Part shown: piece after piece, positions 51,066 through 59,917 of the stretch
Position numbering within the stretch: position 1 is the first letter of the stretch
Layout of the letters: each line of letters begins with the position of its first letter
Source of the DNA: Candidatus Gastranaerophilales bacterium
Lineage (GTDB): Bacteria > Cyanobacteriota > Vampirovibrionia > Gastranaerophilales > Gastranaerophilaceae
Reading direction: 5' to 3'
DNA: 64,000 nucleotides
Assembly: GCA_944323425.1 (NCBI GenBank)
Contig: CALUSL010000005.1
Coordinates: 1-64,000 of the forward strand
Notes under the pieces: model-generated
Seen by the model: only the letters and a program-made list of their open reading frames with translations
Databases searched by the model: none
What the model was told of the DNA's origin: nothing
Made by a program: the position numbers and the translations under genes

Positions 51066-52351
51066 TGGATATAATCTCTAAATACACAAAACCTCTCAGG
51101 GGAATTATAACAATTCCGTCTGACAAATCTATAAGCCATCGCGCCGCAATGTTCGCTTCTCTAACGGGCGGAAGGGTTGAAATTACCAATTTTTCAAACG
51201 GTGCTGACTGCCACAGCACTCTGAATATTATCAGAGAAATGGGCTGCGAAATAGATATTCCATCTGAACAGCATATTGTTATAAATGCAAAAAATGCATT
51301 CAAAGACAAACTTGACAACTACATTCTGGATTGCGGAAATTCAGGCACAACAATGCGTCTGTTTTCCGGAATACTTGCTGCTCAGGAGGACATTTCCGCC
51401 ACTCTTGTGGGAGATTTGAGCTTAAGCCGTAGACCTATGAAAAGGATAATACTTCCGTTAGAACTCATGGGTGCAAAAATACAGCACAATGCGTTTAAGG
51501 CGCCGCTGTATATTAAGGGAGTAGAGCTTTTCCCCATAGAATACAACTCTCCTGTTGCTTCAGCACAGGTAAAATCATGTGTACTCCTTGCAGGTTTGAA
51601 TACAACAGGAAAAACAACTGTATCAGAACAGTATGTATCGCGGAATCACACTGAAAGAATGCTGAAATATCTGGATGCTGATATTGAAATAAACGGTAAT
51701 TCCGTATCAATTCAAAAATCACAACTTGAGCCTAAAAATATATCCGTTTGCGGTGATATTTCTTCTGCGGCGTTTTTTATGGCGGCTGCTGCTATGGTGC
51801 CTGACTCTGACATCGTTATAAAAAATGTGGGGCTTAACCCTACAAGAACAGGTATAATAGATGTTATGCAGAAAATGGGTGCTGACATAGAAATTCTTCA
51901 ACAGGAAACTGTCTGCAATGAAGAAGTCGGAGATATCAGAATAAAATATTCAGCGCTCAAAGGTATAACAATAGAAGGAGAGATGATACCCAGACTTATT
52001 GATGAAATACCTGTTATCGCAGTTCTTGCGACTCAGGCAGAGGGTACCACGACCATAAAAGATGCAGGAGATTTGAGAAACAAAGAATCTGACCGAATAA
52101 AATGTCTTGTTAATGAAATGAAAAAAGCAGGCGCTATCATTGAAGAAACGCCTGACGGTATGATTATTGAGGGTAAAATTAGTGTAAGCGGAGGCTGTGA
52201 TGTGGAATGCTACCACGATCACAGGCTGGCGATGAGTCTATATGTATTGGGACTTGCCAGCGAATCCTCCCTTAAAATTAATGAATTTCAGTGGGTTGAT
52301 ATTTCTTTCCCTGAATTTCTCGGACTCATGACAGAGCTTACAGATTATTAG
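51065..52351 (+). CDS. aroA: 3-phosphoshikimate 1-carboxyvinyltransferase (EPSP synthase)
   Basis: This 428-residue protein has SDKSISHRAAMFA near the start, NSGTTMRLFSG, the RNKESDRIK motif and DHRLAMSL. It is the sixth step of the shikimate pathway. The ATG overlaps the stop of the symporter gene. Its last 14 bases overlap the end of the small leftward gene at 52338. Confidence 0.95.
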   Translation: MDIISKYTKPLRGIITIPSDKSISHRAAMFASLTGGRVEITNFSNGADCHSTLNIIREMGCEIDIPSEQHIVINAKNAFKDKLDNYILDCGNSGTTMRLFSGILAAQEDISATLVGDLSLSRRPMKRIILPLELMGAKIQHNAFKAPLYIKGVELFPIEYNSPVASAQVKSCVLLAGLNTTGKTTVSEQYVSRNHTERMLKYLDADIEINGNSVSIQKSQLEPKNISVCGDISSAAFFMAAAAMVPDSDIVIKNVGLNPTRTGIIDVMQKMGADIEILQQETVCNEEVGDIRIKYSALKGITIEGEMIPRLIDEIPVIAVLATQAEGTTTIKDAGDLRNKESDRIKCLVNEMKKAGAIIEETPDGMIIEGKISVSGGCDVECYHDHRLAMSLYVLGLASESSLKINEFQWVDISFPEFLGLMTELTDY

Positions 52352-52505
52352 AGTCTTTTTTCTTCTCAATCCAGGCGTAAGTTCTGGCGAATCTGAAATC
52401 AAAGGGATTCGAGGAATATCTGTTTTCTTTTACCATTTTCTTTGATTTTAAATCTATGTCGTTAATTCTTTTTATAAAATTTTGAATAGCAGAGAATATT
52501 TTCAT
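52338..52505 (-). CDS. Small basic protein of 55 residues, unknown function
   Basis: A short frame with a good ribosome site: AAAGAGG lies 7 bases before the ATG at 52505. The product is basic, rich in F and Y in its C-terminal half (NPFDFRFARTYAWIEKKK), with no membrane helix. A longer reading from 52583 would add 26 residues but has no ribosome site. It is convergent with aroA and overlaps it by 14 bases. No homologue comes to mind. Confidence 0.5.
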   Translation of the reverse strand: MKIFSAIQNFIKRINDIDLKSKKMVKENRYSSNPFDFRFARTYAWIEKKKDSNNL

Positions 52506-52573
52506 ATTGACGCCTCTTTGATATGTTCTCAGATTTTTTTCTGCAATAAATCGCACAAAGGTATAAAAATCTC

Positions 52574-52603
52574 TTGTATACAAAATTACTATTTTTGTAT
52601 AAT
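52574..52603 (+). promoter_or_regulatory. Promoter and operator of the lone receiver gene
   Basis: A -10 TATAAT (52598-52603) lies 18 bases after TTGTAT (52574-52579). A palindrome, TACAAAA...TTTTTGTA (52579-52599), overlaps it and matches the leuC operator (32022-32042) at 18 of 21 positions. The ATG comes 6 bases after the -10, so the mRNA is probably leaderless. Confidence 0.6.
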
Positions 52604-52609
52604 CAAATT

Positions 52610-53008
52610 ATGATTAAAATTTTACTGGCAGAAGACGGAGCTGAGTGGCAAAAGGTCCACAAAACCCTGATGAACGATTATTTTAACGGGGATGACTACA
52701 CATTATGTATTGAATCCTGTGCGCGTGACGCCTGTGAACGACTCAAACAGGAACAGTTTGATGCAGTTATTACCGACCTGCAGATGGAACTTGATTTTGA
52801 ACCGGATTTTGCGGGAGAGTGGCTGGTGAAACAAATAAAACAGATGGAAGAATACAAAAATACACCTGTGTTGATTGTGTCAGCGACTTACAATATCGGA
52901 TTTGTTGCATCAAAGCTTGGTGTCAACTACCTTTCCAAAAGAACGCTGCTTTCAATGCCGGATTCATACAGGTATGCAATGAATGAGCTGCTCGGGCTTA
53001 ACAAATAA
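52610..53008 (+). CDS. Stand-alone receiver-domain protein
   Basis: This 132-residue protein is a single response-regulator receiver: acidic pocket E8/D9, phospho-acceptor D56 in VITDLQM, the TLIVSATY strand and the conserved lysine in LSKRTLL. There is no output domain. Lone receivers act in phosphorelays, motility or protease control; its partner is not visible. The product has an insertion (ELDFEPDFAG) after D56, which is unusual. It probably starts leaderless. Confidence 0.8.
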   Translation: MIKILLAEDGAEWQKVHKTLMNDYFNGDDYTLCIESCARDACERLKQEQFDAVITDLQMELDFEPDFAGEWLVKQIKQMEEYKNTPVLIVSATYNIGFVASKLGVNYLSKRTLLSMPDSYRYAMNELLGLNK

Positions 53009-53027
53009 TGACTGATTTTTCTTAAAC

Positions 53028-53036
53028 TGGTATAAT
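53028..53036 (+). promoter_or_regulatory. Extended -10 box of the MCE gene
   Basis: TGGTATAAT ends 6 bases before the ATG at 53043. No ribosome site lies between, so a leaderless mRNA is expected. Confidence 0.6.
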
Positions 53037-53042
53037 TAAAGA

Positions 53043-53642
53043 ATGAAAAAACATACATTATGGCTAATAGAATTTTTTGTGTGGGTGCTGGTACTCTTTA
53101 CTGCACTCTTTATCGGTGTTTACAGCTATAGTGTATATGTAAAAAAGAATTATACATATTACGCCTTTTTCACTGATGTTGACGGTCTTATAAAAGGATC
53201 GCCGGTGAAAATGCTCGGCTATCAGGTCGGCTATGTGTCCGGAATTTCTCTTATCAATGACGATGATGTTTTTGTCAGTTTTATCATTACGGACAAAGAT
53301 ATTAACATGCCTGACAGCATGGTCGCAACTGTAGAGTTCACGGGCATGGGCGGTTCAAAATCACTTGAGCTTACCCCTGTTGACTCCAAAGACAAAAAAA
53401 ATATAATCAGCGTAACTCAGCCGCGAAGGGTTCAGGATATATATGTAAATCAGACCGTGATAGCGCAGAATCTCGTGCTGATGTCCACCGGATTTATGAA
53501 AATTGCTAATGACAGATCTGTTGCGGCACTGAAGGCGTTTATAAAAAATCCGAAGGAGCTTGGCGAGTTTAGCACATTTATGGACGATGTAAATGCCCAG
53601 CAAAGTACTTTATTGGAGAAGGTTAAAAAGCATGAAAACTAG
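53043..53642 (+). CDS. MlaD-like MCE-domain protein
   Basis: This 199-residue protein has an N-terminal transmembrane helix (about 8-28) and one MCE domain (about 38-115, TDVDGLIKGSPVKMLGYQVGYVSGI). MlaD-type proteins form periplasmic hexamers that carry lipid between the membranes. The mlaE/F partners are not nearby, so they must be elsewhere. Its stop overlaps the upp start by 11 bases. Confidence 0.85.
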   Translation: MKKHTLWLIEFFVWVLVLFTALFIGVYSYSVYVKKNYTYYAFFTDVDGLIKGSPVKMLGYQVGYVSGISLINDDDVFVSFIITDKDINMPDSMVATVEFTGMGGSKSLELTPVDSKDKKNIISVTQPRRVQDIYVNQTVIAQNLVLMSTGFMKIANDRSVAALKAFIKNPKELGEFSTFMDDVNAQQSTLLEKVKKHEN

Positions 53643-54297
53643 TTATGAAAATGTTATCGTAGTTGACCATCCTTTGTGCGAGCACAATATGACGCATATA
53701 AGAGACAAAAACGCATCAGCGGATTCTTTTATCAACTCATTGAAGCGTGTTGCCCAGATTCTTATGTACACAGCAACTAAAGAGCTTCCGCTTGAATGCT
53801 GCCATGTACAAACACCGATTGCAGAGTGCGATTCACTGAAAATAGATGAGTCATACAAGATAGTCTTTGCTCCTATTTTAAGAGCAGGACTTGCCTTGTC
53901 CGAGGTTGCCAAAGAAATTTATCCTGAAGCGAGCATTCAGCATGTTGGAATGTATAGAGATGAAGCTACTCTGGAGCCTGTGTGGTATTATGATAAAACA
54001 CCTGTTTCATATTCAAATCCGGAAAAAATAAAAGTATTTGTCCTTGACCCGATGCTCGCAACCGGAAATTCTTCAAAAGCAGCGGTTTCGCTCTTTTTAA
54101 AAAAAGGTATTTCTATAGAAAATATTGTTTTTGTTTCGGTACTTGCTGCGCCAGAGGGGCTTGATGCCTTGACAAAAGAATTTCCCGGATTAAAAATATA
54201 TACAGCCCACATTGACAAAACACTCAATTCAAAAGCATATATTGTGCCGGGGCTCGGAGATGCAGGAGATAGGTTGTTTAACACGTTTGAGAAGTAA
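53632..54297 (+). CDS. upp: Uracil phosphoribosyltransferase
   Basis: This 221-residue enzyme salvages uracil to UMP. The PRPP loop reads VFVLDPMLATGNSSKAA and the C-terminal uracil-binding segment YIVPGLGDAGDR is present. ATG 53632 has GGAGAAGG upstream and overlaps the MCE stop; its own stop overlaps the next ATG (TAATG). Confidence 0.93.
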   Translation: MKTSYENVIVVDHPLCEHNMTHIRDKNASADSFINSLKRVAQILMYTATKELPLECCHVQTPIAECDSLKIDESYKIVFAPILRAGLALSEVAKEIYPEASIQHVGMYRDEATLEPVWYYDKTPVSYSNPEKIKVFVLDPMLATGNSSKAAVSLFLKKGISIENIVFVSVLAAPEGLDALTKEFPGLKIYTAHIDKTLNSKAYIVPGLGDAGDRLFNTFEK

Positions 54298-55046
54298 TGT
54301 TTGTATTTGATGAAATAAACGGGAAAAAAGTTTTAAAATCCACAATGCTGGAGGGCGTTGAGCACTTTTTTACTACAAGAGAGCTGCCGCTATTTCATGG
54401 TGATATGCCTGAACTGGAGAGCGAATGTGAACAAAACAGGAAGCTGGTGAAAGAATATCTCGGTGCAAAACACCTGATAAAACCGGTGCAAAAGCATACG
54501 GCAAATATTGAAAAAGCGGCTGCAGGCATGGATTTTGACAGCGTGGATGCACTTGTTGTTGATGACAATGAGATTGCGGTTTACCTGAACTTTGCGGACT
54601 GCGTACCTGTAATACTCTGGGATGAGAAATTGAACAGAGGAGCTATTGCGCATGCGGGCTGGCGCGGTACAGAAATGCATATAGTTCCGAAAACAGTAGA
54701 GTTTATGAAAGAACTTTTCGGGTCCAATCCTGCTGATATTATAGCGGCGATAGGTCCGGCTATCTCAATGAAACATTTCGAAGTTGACGAGCCCGTGTTT
54801 CTTCGTCTGATGGGCTGTGTTGACCGGGACGGGTTCTGGGAAGAGGCAGGTCATGATGACAAATATCTGGTTGATTTAAAAAAACTAAATCAGATTCAAC
54901 TCGAAGAAACAGGGGTAAGTCGGATTGACTTATGCGGCTATTGTACTTATGATTGTAATGATATATTCTTTTCATACAGGAAAGAAAGCGGAAACACTGC
55001 GCGTCACAGTGCTGTTTTAAAATTGAAGGAGCGGAAATGTCAGTAA
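54297..55046 (+). CDS. pgeF: Peptidoglycan editing factor / multicopper-like YfiH protein
   Basis: This 249-residue protein carries the YfiH zinc/catalytic motifs [20 protein letters not shown] and [25 protein letters not shown]. In E. coli the family (PgeF) removes mistaken L-Ser from peptidoglycan precursors; in other bacteria it is reported as purine nucleoside phosphorylase/oxidase. Being coupled to upp favours nothing decisive, though a nucleobase-related role fits. Both ends overlap neighbours, as in a tight operon. Confidence 0.85.
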   Translation: MFVFDEINGKKVLKSTMLEGVEHFFTTRELPLFHGDMPELESECEQNRKLVKEYLGAKHLIKPVQKHTANIEKAAAGMDFDSVDALVVDDNEIAVYLNFADCVPVILWDEKLNRGAIAHAGWRGTEMHIVPKTVEFMKELFGSNPADIIAAIGPAISMKHFEVDEPVFLRLMGCVDRDGFWEEAGHDDKYLVDLKKLNQIQLEETGVSRIDLCGYCTYDCNDIFFSYRKESGNTARHSAVLKLKERKCQ

Positions 55047-56335
55047 TAGAAAAAATAACGGATATAAGCAATACTATTTCTAAAGTTTTTAATTTTGCAC
55101 TGGATAACGAAGAAATCCGGTCTGATTTTGATGAATATTTGAAAACAATAGGTGCTTATAATGCTCCTCAATCGAAAATCCAGGGGATTTTGACAACATA
55201 CGTTTTTGAACGAATTTTGAACAGACAGCATGAAACTGTTTTTTCAAAATATCTCTCGCAGAATGAAAATCTTGACAGCCATGAGCAGAAACTGATTAAC
55301 TCGCTGCAAAATTCAATAAATGCAATTTTTGAGGTAAAAAATGTATTCAAGAACGGATTCGAACTCTACAATCTTGTCGATGAAAAGACATACACAGTAT
55401 TGCCTCTCGTAAAAATGTCTCACCTTAGAGGAATTTACAAGGGGTCATATATTTCAGCAAGAATTTTTGAGTATGAAAATGAATACTATGTTGTTGAAAT
55501 CAGTGATACTGCATCTTCTTTGAACAAAGATATGATGTACAAAAGAGCTGTTGCGAAAATTATAGAAGAACCGGAAGCATTATACAAAAACAATCCGGAC
55601 AAACTCAAAGATATTGAGTCAGAAATTTCTAAATTTTGTGAAAAGTTTAAAGACTGCTTCGGTACTGATGTAGTGATAACGACCAGCGACAATGCTGACA
55701 ACCTGATTGCAGCATTTAACGACTTTTGTTTTGAAGAAAATGCTGACAGAGATGAGATAAAAAGTTTCATAAAAGAACCGGAAACATTCAGATTCTTTAA
55801 AGTCGGAGAATTTGACAGCGCGTATGACAGCTTTCTTGAAAATTCTCTTGGCGGATTTTCTAGCCACCGTGAAAAGTATGATGTAGGCGTTATTTATGAC
55901 AACGAACTCGGACTCTATATAGTGCCATTTTACGGTACTTTGTGCAAAATTTTTGAGTCAGATGATTACAGGTCAATAGAAGGCTATGAAGCTTGCGTAA
56001 AAAACTTTCTGGAAAACGATAAGCTTCCATCGAATCTTGTTGTCCGTCTTTACAACGCATACCCGAATTTTCTAAAGGTTGTAAATGAGATTTACGGAAA
56101 AGAATACACGCTGGAATCACTGCTTGATGAATTTAAGGCACATTTTCTTGCAAACAAAATCATGTCACCGACCAGCGTACTGTATGCCTCAAAAACATTT
56201 TCCGAACTTATGGGATTCATTCCTTCAGAAGAAGATTCAAAACCGGTCATTCCTGAAGGCGCAAAACCCGGAAGAAATGATTTATGCCCCTGCGGCAGCG
56301 GAAAAAAATATAAAAAATGCTGCGGTATGGTATAA
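55037..56335 (+). CDS. Large protein with C-terminal SEC-C zinc motif
   Basis: This 432-residue protein ends in the SEC-C motif [18 protein letters not shown] (about 413-430), the zinc finger found at the end of SecA and many partner-binding proteins. The rest is acidic and helical with no family I can name. It overlaps pgeF by 10 bases. The tail may bind ribosomes or a chaperone such as SecB; that is a guess. Confidence 0.7.
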   Translation: MSVIEKITDISNTISKVFNFALDNEEIRSDFDEYLKTIGAYNAPQSKIQGILTTYVFERILNRQHETVFSKYLSQNENLDSHEQKLINSLQNSINAIFEVKNVFKNGFELYNLVDEKTYTVLPLVKMSHLRGIYKGSYISARIFEYENEYYVVEISDTASSLNKDMMYKRAVAKIIEEPEALYKNNPDKLKDIESEISKFCEKFKDCFGTDVVITTSDNADNLIAAFNDFCFEENADRDEIKSFIKEPETFRFFKVGEFDSAYDSFLENSLGGFSSHREKYDVGVIYDNELGLYIVPFYGTLCKIFESDDYRSIEGYEACVKNFLENDKLPSNLVVRLYNAYPNFLKVVNEIYGKEYTLESLLDEFKAHFLANKIMSPTSVLYASKTFSELMGFIPSEEDSKPVIPEGAKPGRNDLCPCGSGKKYKKCCGMV

Positions 56336-56336
56336 T
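56328..56336 (+). promoter_or_regulatory. Extended -10 within the SEC-C stop
   Basis: TGGTATAAT (56328-56336) overlaps the stop of the SEC-C gene and could drive the UDG gene separately. Confidence 0.5.
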
Positions 56337-56365
56337 AAATTAATAAAGTGTGTGGGGTTGGAACT

Positions 56366-56998
56366 ATGATACTGCATAAATTTGAAAAAATCGGTGATAT
56401 TGACGCCGAAACAACAAAACAGTCTCTAAAAGAAATTCAAAATGTCTGCGAACAGTGCAGGGCATGCGACCTTTTTAAGACCCGCTCACATGTTGTATTT
56501 TCTGATGGCGCTGCGACAGCAGATATTATGCTGATAGGCGAAGCACCGGGTGCTGATGAAGATGCGACAGGCGTACCTTTTGTCGGAAGAGCCGGAAAGC
56601 TGCTTAATGAATTACTGGAAGCTTCCGGACTTTCCAGGGAAAATGATTTTTACATGTGCAATACCATAAAATGCCGCCCTCCTCAGAACAGGCAGCCGTC
56701 CAGAGAGGAGAAAGCCGCATGTGAAATTTATATGAAAGCTCAAATATCTCTTGTAAAACCTAAAATCATATTACTATGTGGCTCTACAGCAGCTTCATCA
56801 TTTATAGACGAAGAATTTAAAATCACACAGATAAGAGGAAAATGGCTGAATATATTTGACGGTATTGAGTCAATGGTCATTCTTCATCCATCATACCTTT
56901 TGCGCAACCATTCTGAAGAGCAGGGCAGCCCGAGATGGTTCACAAAACGCGATTTGGACAATGTTAAGAAAAAGCTGGATTTGTTACGAAATTCGTAA
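56366..56998 (+). CDS. Family 4 uracil-DNA glycosylase
   Basis: This 210-residue protein has GEAPGADEDATGVPFVGRAG, the family-4 catalytic segment, HPSYLLR, and cysteines in CEQCRACDL and CNTIKCRPP that hold the 4Fe-4S cluster. It removes uracil from DNA. ATG 56366 follows GGGG by 8 bases; a GTG six codons earlier is an alternative. Confidence 0.92.
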   Translation: MILHKFEKIGDIDAETTKQSLKEIQNVCEQCRACDLFKTRSHVVFSDGAATADIMLIGEAPGADEDATGVPFVGRAGKLLNELLEASGLSRENDFYMCNTIKCRPPQNRQPSREEKAACEIYMKAQISLVKPKIILLCGSTAASSFIDEEFKITQIRGKWLNIFDGIESMVILHPSYLLRNHSEEQGSPRWFTKRDLDNVKKKLDLLRNS

Positions 56999-57068
56999 TA
57001 AACAGACTGGACAAAATTTTACTTTTGTGCATTAATATAATGTACAATATACACTAAAAGGACAGAAA

Positions 57069-57158
57069 ATGAGAATCAGAAAGTATCAGCGACGCTGCTT
57101 TTATACTAACTCGAAGACTTTACATCAAATGAATGTAACATTTTCTGTTGCACAATAG
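57069..57158 (+). CDS. 29-codon leader-like ORF
   Basis: A short, basic peptide (RIRKYQRRCF start) with AGGA 6 bases before the ATG. A TATAAT-like box (57036-57041) lies upstream and a terminator (57169-57198) lies 11 bases after its stop. That arrangement suits a leader peptide controlling the terminator. It could equally be a small protein or a chance frame. Confidence 0.4.
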   Translation: MRIRKYQRRCFYTNSKTLHQMNVTFSVAQ

Positions 57159-57168
57159 AATTTGGCTA

Positions 57169-57198
57169 AGGTCTTCTAAGGAATTAGAAGGCTTTTTT
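57169..57198 (+). terminator. Internal rightward terminator / possible attenuator
   Basis: GTCTTCTAA/TTAGAAGGC (57171-57179/57184-57192) with loop GGAA is followed by six T. It separates the first short ORF from the membrane-protein gene downstream. Confidence 0.75.
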
Positions 57199-57285
57199 GT
57201 TACAAAATATAAAAAGTAAAAACAAAATTAGCACAAATTTTTTATCACAATCATTAAATAGTTAAATCACAGGAGAAAATTAAAA

Positions 57286-57366
57286 ATGACAAATATACGA
57301 CGAAATACACAAAGAAGGGCAAATGCTCGCATGGTTTTGGTTATGAACTTGGAATGGGGTCTATAA
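57286..57366 (+). CDS. 26-codon small ORF with ribosome site
   Basis: AGGAG lies 10 bases before the ATG. The peptide is Arg-rich in its first half (NIRRNTQRRANAR) and hydrophobic at the end. It ends 27 bases before the ATG at 57394. It may be a leader peptide of that gene or a small protein. Confidence 0.4.
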   Translation: MTNIRRNTQRRANARMVLVMNLEWGL

Positions 57367-57393
57367 TCCCTTAATTGTGTAAAGGAAAGGTCA

Positions 57394-58860
57394 ATGTCAC
57401 TAAAAATTATTTCAACATTTGGAGATCACTCTTCATTATATCCGCTAGCCACCAAGGATATTATTAACAGCATCGGTATGACTGCTTATTCATATGAAGC
57501 AGCAGGAAGCGATAAGAACGCAAAATTAATTGAAGCAAAAGATAGATTTATAGATGAATTCGGTACAGAAGCTATTTGGCTTGGAGGCCTTCCGTTTTTT
57601 AAATGGCTTGCTGACAAAACGATTTACAAAGCAAAGGGTTACAATCCCGATGTTGATGTAAGACTTATTAATGACAAAAATCAGCTTGAAGTCGCAAAAA
57701 AATACGCTGATTCTTTTTCTAAAAAACTTAACATGCCTGAAATTGCAAATGACCTGCTGAAAGCGGAAAAAGGCTCAAAACTCTTTAAAGGTCTTTTTAT
57801 GGGCAAATTCTTTGCCGCTACTGCATTGACACTTGCTTCTTACTTTACGCTGACTGTTTTAAAACAGAAATATACAGACAAGCAGGTTTTAAAAAAAGAA
57901 CTTGAAAAACTCCAGAAACAGGAACAGTACAACAAGAACATAAAGAACAATCCGGCATTCAAAGCATTTACTATCGGCAAACAAAATCAGTCATTTGCCG
58001 GTAAAAACCCATCATTTAAAGGCTTTGGCGGTTTGCTGAATACGTTTATGTTCAACCCTGTACATAATATGTTTATCGTAGACGCAGGCATTACGTCAGA
58101 AAGACTTGCTATGGCAAGAAACAAACACGAATTTATGGAATATGCAATTAAAGAGGGCAGCCTTTTGTTCTTCCTCTATGTTGCCGGTAAATATATACAA
58201 CAGGGCATTGAACATATGAGCGACAAGCTCTTTAATAAACCTATTAAACTGCACGCTGACTTTATGAACTCGGATACTTTGAAAAATGCAATGAAAAATG
58301 ATACGGTTAAATCTCACCTCGATGATTTTAACGCATTGAAAAACGGAAATCCGATGAAAACAGAACAGGATATTGCTAAATATAAAAAGGCTATTTATGA
58401 ATTTATTTATGATGAGAAAAATGCTGACAATCTTGTTGTAAGAGCTGCAAAAAAATCAGGCATAATCAGTGTTATTGATGAAAATCCGAAAAAACTAAAT
58501 GCACTGCAGAAATTCATAAATATCTTTAAAATTTCGGAAAAACCTGAAATCGGAAAAGTAAATCCTCATCAGTATATTGATACTAAAGATATCACAAATC
58601 TTGCTGACCATATTTCTGATTTTGTGAAGAAACAAAAAGCTTCAGGAAAATCTGTTGAAGAATTCCTTAAAACAGCAAAACAGTTCAAGGTCGGCTCCGT
58701 AATAGGAAACATCGGTATTTCATGCCTGTTCCTCGGCTTTATTGTTCCAAAGATGATGAAGGCTTACAAAGACAAATATTACGGAGAAGGCTCTCATATT
58801 CAGCAGGGAATTCAGGAAAAAATTGCAAGAATGAACTTCGGTCAAAATAGAATCGGCTAA
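57394..58860 (+). CDS. Membrane protein of unknown family
   Basis: This 488-residue protein has hydrophobic helices near 136-155 (FFAATALTLASYFTLTVL), about 250-265 (GSLLFFLYVAGKYI) and near the C-terminus (GNIGISCLFLGFIVPKMM), with polar, Lys-rich regions between. The segment FAGKNPSFKGFGGLL recalls SFKG in the GH13-like protein. It has an AAAGGAAAGG site before the ATG. I recognise no family; lineage-restricted function is likely. Confidence 0.6.
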   Translation: MSLKIISTFGDHSSLYPLATKDIINSIGMTAYSYEAAGSDKNAKLIEAKDRFIDEFGTEAIWLGGLPFFKWLADKTIYKAKGYNPDVDVRLINDKNQLEVAKKYADSFSKKLNMPEIANDLLKAEKGSKLFKGLFMGKFFAATALTLASYFTLTVLKQKYTDKQVLKKELEKLQKQEQYNKNIKNNPAFKAFTIGKQNQSFAGKNPSFKGFGGLLNTFMFNPVHNMFIVDAGITSERLAMARNKHEFMEYAIKEGSLLFFLYVAGKYIQQGIEHMSDKLFNKPIKLHADFMNSDTLKNAMKNDTVKSHLDDFNALKNGNPMKTEQDIAKYKKAIYEFIYDEKNADNLVVRAAKKSGIISVIDENPKKLNALQKFINIFKISEKPEIGKVNPHQYIDTKDITNLADHISDFVKKQKASGKSVEEFLKTAKQFKVGSVIGNIGISCLFLGFIVPKMMKAYKDKYYGEGSHIQQGIQEKIARMNFGQNRIG

Positions 58861-58932
58861 GCACCGGGGCTGTATACGTAATGCGATTCACAATCGCTGA
58901 ATATGCACACAGCTTTCTAATACCGGTTGATT

Positions 58933-59916
58933 CTATTTTTCAATCGGTCTGTATGCCTGCGGATAGCAATAATCCTCTTTAAATCCGAGTCTTCTGTACA
59001 TACGAACTGCCGGATAATTATCAGTCTCTGTACTGGCATTAAGCTCGCTCAGTGTGTCAGAATGATTGTCCAGAGCAACTTTTAAAGTGTTATGCAGAAG
59101 TGTTTCTCCGAAACCTTTATATCTGTGCTTATGCAGAATTCCAACAAGCGGGATGTTTCCGATTTTTCCGCCTGTGATATTTGCAAAACAGATACCGACA
59201 GGTTCGTTTTTGTATAACAATACACTTGTGCAATCAGGCAAAAACGTTCCGTAGATTCCGGATACAAGTTTTTCTATTATATCTCTGCAACCCTCTTTTG
59301 TTAGAAATCTTGTGTCAAAAAGCGCGTCTGATGAGTGTTTAAACGCATCATGTATGATATTTATGCTTTTGTTAAAATAAATATCTTTCCACTTTGATAT
59401 TGAATAACCTGATGGGAGCTCTTCTGGCGTATGTGCATTAAAGATGTCCACTGATGATTGATTCGCAAACATAAAACGCACAACAGCAAGTCCAACCAGT
59501 TTAAATCCATAATTTGTAATTTCTTCTACGAATGTTGACTGGCTGCCGAGCATAGGATAAGTAGTTACCTTTTCTTTGAGCATATCTTTGTTCAGTTCAA
59601 GGTAGCGCTCCATCAATAGTTTTCTTTTCAGGTTCACTTCTTCTTCACCAAGACAGTGAATAATATTCAGCTCGAGTGCCTCACTTATCTCTGTTGTATA
59701 AACCATGAAAGCAGTGGGAACTTCATCTTCAAGTAGTATAAGGCATTTAATCAGCCCTTCGTTAACCGCGTTTATAAAGTCCTCGTATTCAAGAGGTTCA
59801 AGCTCAAATTTGTAGTCTGAAAAGGATTTGCTTCTGAAGTCCTCGTATACTCCTCTGAAAACCTTTTTATATTCTTCTGTATATTCACAAACTTTGTATA
59901 ATAAAATATTCGCCAT
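58933..59916 (-). CDS. GNAT acetyltransferase with tandem-like layout
   Basis: This 327-residue protein ends in a GNAT domain with the acetyl-CoA loop RYKGFGE (about 269-275) and the following DNYPAVRMYRRLGF segment. The N-terminal half resembles a degenerate second GNAT, giving a MshD-like double layout. Its substrate is unknown. It starts 1 base after the ribBA stop, so it is the last gene of the riboflavin operon. Confidence 0.75.
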   Translation of the reverse strand: MANILLYKVCEYTEEYKKVFRGVYEDFRSKSFSDYKFELEPLEYEDFINAVNEGLIKCLILLEDEVPTAFMVYTTEISEALELNIIHCLGEEEVNLKRKLLMERYLELNKDMLKEKVTTYPMLGSQSTFVEEITNYGFKLVGLAVVRFMFANQSSVDIFNAHTPEELPSGYSISKWKDIYFNKSINIIHDAFKHSSDALFDTRFLTKEGCRDIIEKLVSGIYGTFLPDCTSVLLYKNEPVGICFANITGGKIGNIPLVGILHKHRYKGFGETLLHNTLKVALDNHSDTLSELNASTETDNYPAVRMYRRLGFKEDYCYPQAYRPIEK

Positions 59917-59917
59917 A

